From: Rhizobium croatiense
GTDB lineage: Bacteria; Pseudomonadota; Alphaproteobacteria; Rhizobiales; Rhizobiaceae
NCBI RefSeq assembly: GCF_019793465.1
Contig: NZ_JAILYJ010000003.1
Span: 372,001-436,000 of the forward strand
Direction of reading: 5' to 3'
Length of the DNA stretch: 64,000 nucleotides
Part shown: one piece after another, positions 60,855 to 64,000 of the stretch
Layout: each line of letters begins with the position of its first letter
How positions within the stretch are numbered: position 1 is the first letter of the stretch
Position numbers and translations under genes: made by a program
The notes under the pieces: generated by a model
What the model was told of the DNA's origin: nothing
Databases searched by the model: none
The model's input: the letters and a program-made list of their open reading frames with translations, nothing else

Positions 60855-61697
60855 ATGATGACTATTTCTTTGGCACCGCGCCGGCTTTTCATGGCGGCCA
60901 TTTCGCTGGTCGCAGCCTTCGCCCCGTTTTGTTCCGCGCAGGCGGAAATGAGCGCCTGGGCCGAGGCCGAGGGCGGCCGCATGCGCCTCGTGGCGCTGGC
61001 GCCCGATGCCGGCGGCAAAATCCGCGCCGGCCTGCAGATCGAGCCGAAAGCCGGCTGGATCACCTATTGGCGCGAGCCCGGCAGCAGCGGCATCCCGCCT
61101 CACGTCACCATCGCCCCGAAAAGCGGCGTGGCGCTCGATGCCATCGGCTATCCCGTTCCCAAGCATTTTTTCAAGGGCGGGATCGAGGATATCGCCTATG
61201 ACGCGCCGGTGACACTGCCATTGTCGCTGACGGCATCAGGCAAAGGCCCGGTCGCGATCGACGCGACTGTTTTCATCGGCATCTGCAAGGACATCTGCAT
61301 CCCCTTCCAGGCGAATTTGGCGGTGAAGCTCGGCCCGGCCAAGCAGTCGCAGCCGGAGGAAGAGGCGATCCTCGCGGCCGCCGATGCGGCCTTGCCGAAG
61401 CCGCCTTCGGCCGATTTCAAGGTCGCGGCGCATGCCATGTCGTCCGACAGGAAGGCGCTGTCCCTGACGCTCACCCTGCCGGGCGGGGGGAGCGGCGGCG
61501 CGCCCGATATCATCGTCACCGGCCCGAGCGGCTATGCTTTCACCAAGCAGGTCGGCGGCAAACGCGACGGCGCAGCCTTCAAGACGGATATTGCAATCGG
61601 CAAGCTGCCGAAGGATTATGACCTATCCGGCAAGCGCTGGAGCGTGCTTGTCATCGATGGGGACAAGGCGATGGAGACCACGCTTGCCTTTGACTGA
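60855..61697 (+). CDS. DsbD N-terminal-domain-like exported protein
   Basis: A 280-residue protein with a signal peptide (about 1-29, MMTISLAPRRLFMAAISLVAAFAPFCSAQAE) and a DsbD-alpha-like domain (AEGGRMRLVALAPDAGG..., WITYWREPGSSGIPPHVTI). The two cysteines lie in G-I-C-K-D-I-C-I-P-F, the C-x3-C pair of DsbD's N-terminal domain. It lacks the transmembrane and thioredoxin parts of full DsbD, so it may accept electrons from a separate membrane partner. The start could be ATG 60855 or 60858; no strong ribosome binding site is seen. Confidence 0.82.
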   Translation: MMTISLAPRRLFMAAISLVAAFAPFCSAQAEMSAWAEAEGGRMRLVALAPDAGGKIRAGLQIEPKAGWITYWREPGSSGIPPHVTIAPKSGVALDAIGYPVPKHFFKGGIEDIAYDAPVTLPLSLTASGKGPVAIDATVFIGICKDICIPFQANLAVKLGPAKQSQPEEEAILAAADAALPKPPSADFKVAAHAMSSDRKALSLTLTLPGGGSGGAPDIIVTGPSGYAFTKQVGGKRDGAAFKTDIAIGKLPKDYDLSGKRWSVLVIDGDKAMETTLAFD

Positions 61698-61780
61698 CCG
61701 GCACTTATAGTCGCCCCATTCCCGGCGGCGCCCGCCGCCGGCCCGAACCCCAAGAAGCCCGAACCCCGAGGAGAAAACCC

Positions 61781-62266
61781 ATGACCATCGCGATCGGCGA
61801 CAAGCTTCCGGCCGCCACTTTCAAGGAAAAGACCGGCGACGGCCCGGTCGAAATCACCACCGATCAGCTCTTCGCCGGCAAGCGCGTCCTGCTCTTTGCC
61901 GTGCCGGGCGCCTTCACGCCCACCTGCTCGCTGAACCATCTGCCGGGTTACCTCGAAAACCGCGACACCATCCTCGCCAAGGGCGTCGACGACATCGCCG
62001 TTCTCGCCGTCAACGATTGGCACGTCATGGGCGCCTGGGCGCAATCCTCCGGCGGCTTCGGCAAGATCCACTTCCTCGCCGATTGGGACGCCGGTTTCAC
62101 CAAGGCCGTCGGCCTGGAAGCCGACCTCTCCGCCGGCGGCCTCGGCCTACGCTCCAAGCGCTATTCGATGCTGGTGGAAGATGGCGTCGTGAAGGCCCTC
62201 AACGTCGAGGAAAGCCCCGGCCAGGCAACCGTCTCGGGCGCGGCGGCGATGCTGGAATTGCTGTGA
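61781..62266 (+). CDS. Peroxiredoxin, Prx5-like
   Basis: A 161-residue thiol peroxidase. The peroxidatic Cys is in VPGAFTPTCSLNHLPGY (about C49), matching the P-G-A-F-T-P-x-C-S pattern of atypical 2-Cys/1-Cys Prx5. The conserved VNDWHVMGAWAQ follows. No obvious resolving Cys is seen, so it probably relies on glutathione or glutaredoxin. A CCCGAGGAGAAAACCC ribosome binding site precedes ATG 61781. It would reduce peroxides in the cytoplasm. Confidence 0.92.
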   Translation: MTIAIGDKLPAATFKEKTGDGPVEITTDQLFAGKRVLLFAVPGAFTPTCSLNHLPGYLENRDTILAKGVDDIAVLAVNDWHVMGAWAQSSGGFGKIHFLADWDAGFTKAVGLEADLSAGGLGLRSKRYSMLVEDGVVKALNVEESPGQATVSGAAAMLELL

Positions 62267-62358
62267 GTTTTCATGACTGAATGATGCGGGCTGCTTGATG
62301 GACACTCGACCTGATCCATTGCGCCGACGCTGAGTTTGGCGGACACCGTGCCCCCAAA

Positions 62359-62449
62359 CTCCGTCATCCCAGGCCCTGAGCCTGGGATCCATGGTCGGTG
62401 CTGACAGAGGCCAGCCTGGGTCCTCGGGTCAAGCCCGAGGACGACGGAG
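62359..62449. repeat. Palindromic intergenic repeat, family A copy 5
   Basis: CTCCGTCATCCCAGGCCCTGAGCC... with inverted arm ...GAGGACGACGGAG; the left hairpin stem is CCCAGG/CCTGGG and the right is CCTCGGG/CCCGAGG. One position of the right arm (GACGACGG) breaks the usual ATGACGG. Confidence 0.75.
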
Positions 62450-62527
62450 GGGGGGTAACTCTGTGGCAAATCAAGCGATGGTGAAACAGCCGTTTCGTTC
62501 CGCTTCCTGCCAATGGCCCTCCTAAAA

Positions 62528-62561
62528 CTCCGTCATTCCAGGCCTTGAGCCTGGAATCCAC
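62528..62561. repeat. Family A half element
   Basis: CTCCGTCATTCCAGGCCTTG followed by AGCCTGGAATCCA forms one hairpin (TTCCAGGC/GCCTGGAA) and has no right half. It lies just before the zinc transporter promoter. Confidence 0.65.
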
Positions 62562-62614
62562 CGACCACCCTGTGACAAGAAGGCCTGACATTCCGCCTCA
62601 ATCTCGCCGCAATC

Positions 62615-62642
62615 GTTATAACATAACACGTAATGTTATTAC
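62615..62642. promoter_or_regulatory. Two tandem Zur-box-like palindromes
   Basis: GTTAT-AAC-ATAAC (62615-62627) and GTAAT-GTT-ATTAC (62630-62642) are perfect 5-bp inverted repeats with 3-base centres, only two bases apart. The second also lies in AATGT-TATT-ACATT (62632-62645). These resemble Zur operators of alphaproteobacteria (TGTTAT...ATAACA type). They sit 17-44 bases before the first gene of the zinc transporter operon. Confidence 0.75.
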
Positions 62643-62658
62643 ATTGTCAGGACGAGCC

Positions 62659-62787
62659 ATGCACCCGAATCCCGATCGCCCCTCCATCAGCCTTATGGGG
62701 CAATCGGCCTTATCCCGGGTGATCGGCATCTCGCTGGTCATTGCCGCGCTCTGGCTTGCCATTCACTGGGCGGTTCTCCTGCCATGA
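62659..62787 (+). CDS. Small membrane protein leading the zinc transporter operon
   Basis: A 42-residue peptide: polar start (MHPNPDRPSISLMGQSALSR) and one hydrophobic helix (VIGISLVIAALWLAIHWAVLL). AGGACGAG precedes the ATG. Its TGA overlaps the ATG of the ABC ATPase gene (ATGA), so the two are translationally coupled. It is too short for family assignment. It could be a transporter accessory peptide, or mainly a coupling leader. Confidence 0.65.
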   Translation: MHPNPDRPSISLMGQSALSRVIGISLVIAALWLAIHWAVLLP

Positions 62788-63533
62788 CGCTGTTGATCCG
62801 TCTCGCTGATCTCACGGTGGCCTATGACAGACACCCCGCCGTCCATCATGTCTCCGGCGCTTTTGCGCCGGGCAGTCTGACGGCGATTGCCGGGCCGAAT
62901 GGGGCGGGCAAATCGACGCTGCTGAAGGCGATCATGGGCGAGCTTCGTCCCGCCGAGGGCAGGGTCGAGCATCGGTTGGGGCGGGCGGAATTCGGCTATC
63001 TCCCGCAGGCGGCCGAGATCGATCGGCGTTTCCCGATCTCGGTTATCGACACCGTCATGCTCGGCGCCTGGAAAAGCAGGGGAGCCTTCGGCCGCGTGGC
63101 ACCCACCGAAGTCAAAAAGGCGGGCGAGGCACTTGCCGCTGTCGGCCTTGACGGTTTCGGCAGGCGCCATGTCGGCTCGCTCTCGGCCGGCCAGTTCCAG
63201 CGCGTGCTCTTTGCCCGCCTGCTCTTGCAGGATGCCGGCGTGATCCTGCTCGACGAGCCGTTTACGGCAATCGATGCCCGCACGACCAGGGATCTCCTCG
63301 ATATCGTTTCCCGCTGGCATGGGGAGGGCCGTACCGTCATCGCCGTGCTGCATGATTTCGAGCTCGTCCGGACGCATTTTCCCGAAACCCTGCTGCTCGC
63401 CCGCGAACTGGTGGGATGGGGCCCGACCGCTGACGTCATGTCGTCCGCCAATCTCATGAAGGCTCGCGCCATGGCCGAGCGCTGGGATGAGGATGCGGCG
63501 GCCTGCGCCCCCGAACAGGCGCCGGCGGCATGA
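62784..63533 (+). CDS. aztA: Zinc/manganese-type ABC transporter ATPase (AztA-like)
   Basis: A 249-residue ABC ATPase for metal import. Walker A is GPNGAGKST (37-45), followed by Q-loop YLPQAAEIDRRFPI, signature LSAGQFQR (Q for the usual G after S-A-G), Walker B VILLDEPF and switch His in VLHDFE. It resembles the ATPases of AztABCD and ZnuC/MntB importers. Zur-like palindromes upstream favour zinc. Its stop overlaps the permease start (ATGA). The binding protein gene would lie beyond the window. Confidence 0.88.
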   Translation: MTLLIRLADLTVAYDRHPAVHHVSGAFAPGSLTAIAGPNGAGKSTLLKAIMGELRPAEGRVEHRLGRAEFGYLPQAAEIDRRFPISVIDTVMLGAWKSRGAFGRVAPTEVKKAGEALAAVGLDGFGRRHVGSLSAGQFQRVLFARLLLQDAGVILLDEPFTAIDARTTRDLLDIVSRWHGEGRTVIAVLHDFELVRTHFPETLLLARELVGWGPTADVMSSANLMKARAMAERWDEDAAACAPEQAPAA

Positions 63534-64000
63534 CGGCTTACGATCTCTTCCTGGCGCCCTTTGCCGATTTCGGTTTCATGCGCCGCGCTCTTGTCGCCTG
63601 CCTCTGCCTCGGGCTGGGCTCGGGGCCGATCGGCGTCTTCCTGATGCTGCGGCGCATGAGCCTGATGGGCGACGCCATGAGCCATGCCGTGCTGCCGGGG
63701 GCGGCGATCGGTTATCTCGTCGCCGGCTCGCTGTCGCTGACGGCGATGGGGCTCGGCGGCCTTGTCGCCGGCCTGTCGGTGGCGCTGCTGTCCGGCGCCG
63801 TCAGCCGCATGACGGTGCTGCGCGAGGATGCGAGCTTTGCCAGCTTCTATCTCGCCTCGCTGGCGCTCGGCGTGCTGATCGTCTCGCTGCGCGGCTCGAA
63901 TATCGATCTGCTGCATGTGCTCTTCGGCACCATCCTGGCGATCGATGCCTCGGCGCTTTATCTCATCGGCGCGATCACCTCTCTGACCCTCGTCATCCTC
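63530..64000 (+). CDS. aztB: Metal ABC transporter permease, AztB-like, partial
   Basis: The first 157 codons are present; the gene runs off the right edge. It is a polytopic membrane protein of the ABC-3 (ZnuB/MntC) family: MTAYDLFLAPFADFGFMRRALVACLCLGLGSGPIGVFLMLRRMSLMGDAMSHAVLPG is the classic N-terminal part, and GTILAID near the edge follows. The ATG overlaps the aztA stop. Together the two genes form a zinc importer, probably repressed by Zur when zinc is ample. Confidence 0.85.
   Translation, partial: MTAYDLFLAPFADFGFMRRALVACLCLGLGSGPIGVFLMLRRMSLMGDAMSHAVLPGAAIGYLVAGSLSLTAMGLGGLVAGLSVALLSGAVSRMTVLREDASFASFYLASLALGVLIVSLRGSNIDLLHVLFGTILAIDASALYLIGAITSLTLVIL

Larger units (their letters stand above)
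62267..62658. promoter_or_regulatory. Intergenic gap: two family A repeats and Zur-box-like palindromes
   Basis: It holds repeat family A copy 5 (62359-62449), a half element (62528-62561), the GATCCATTGCGCCGACG module near 62313 and the two palindromes at 62615-62642. No gene is seen. Confidence 0.65.

Overview
The window is high-GC alphaproteobacterial DNA that fits a Rhizobium chromosome of the R. leguminosarum/R. etli type. This rests on gene content (the malonate cluster matR-matABC, the biotin transporter bioMNY, the coxB-coxA-ctaB-coxF-ctaG-coxC order, BA14K, DUF982 and IalB-type proteins) and on several families of palindromic intergenic repeats typical of rhizobia. No rRNA, tRNA, CRISPR array, transposase or phage gene was seen. 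Most of the window is core chromosome. Accessory-looking patches lie at about 27.3-30.6 kb and 53.1-54.4 kb.

Layout. 0.4-9.5 kb: a Rieske oxygenase like glycine betaine demethylase (gbcA), a BA14K protein, a DUF982 protein, a CorA-type transporter, an acyl-CoA dehydrogenase/enoyl-CoA hydratase operon, a metallo-beta-lactamase-fold hydrolase, and a divergent SDR/HxlR pair. 9.5-21.4 kb: a leftward run of conserved genes (rlmD-like and tlyA methyltransferases, dxs, pirin, an SDR, xseB, a histone-deacetylase-fold enzyme), interrupted by a rightward chemoreceptor gene and a rightward two-domain phospholipase D-like gene. 21.7-27.3 kb: a thioesterase, then matR divergent from matA-matB-matC, which takes up malonate and converts it to acetyl-CoA. 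27.6-30.5 kb: an orphan LuxR-type regulator, an ectoine synthase-like gene without ectA or ectB divergent from a LysR regulator, and a small Gly/Asp-rich membrane protein.

30.7-46.3 kb: bioMNY, a YcaQ/AlkX-type DNA glycosylase homologue, ribB (with a degenerate second domain) and aroC, a DUF1344 protein, a histidine phosphatase, fabI, a DnaJ-like protein, a lipoprotein, pdxH, a polysaccharide deacetylase, a D,D-carboxypeptidase with a SPOR domain, a MazG-like protein, a GNAT protein and tldD. 46.7-58.4 kb: an IalB-like protein, then the aa3-type cytochrome c oxidase cluster with its haem O and copper assembly factors. That cluster is split by about 1.4 kb of unrelated DNA before its last two genes (DUF983, SURF1), which are followed by ispH, thrB and rnhA. 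58.6-64 kb: a COG4307 metallopeptidase, CsbD, YqgE, a DsbD-N-terminal-domain protein, a peroxiredoxin, and the start of a zinc-type ABC transporter (aztAB-like) behind two Zur-box-like palindromes. The permease runs off the window.

The most interesting non-genic signals are perfect or near-perfect palindromes at promoters: before the acyl-CoA dehydrogenase, between the SDR and hxlR, in the matR-matA gap, before the LuxR gene and before the zinc transporter. Also notable are mosaic palindromic repeats at many gene junctions and an intrinsic terminator inside the coxB leader with no gene in front of it. Function calls rest on motifs and family knowledge read by eye; no database search was run.
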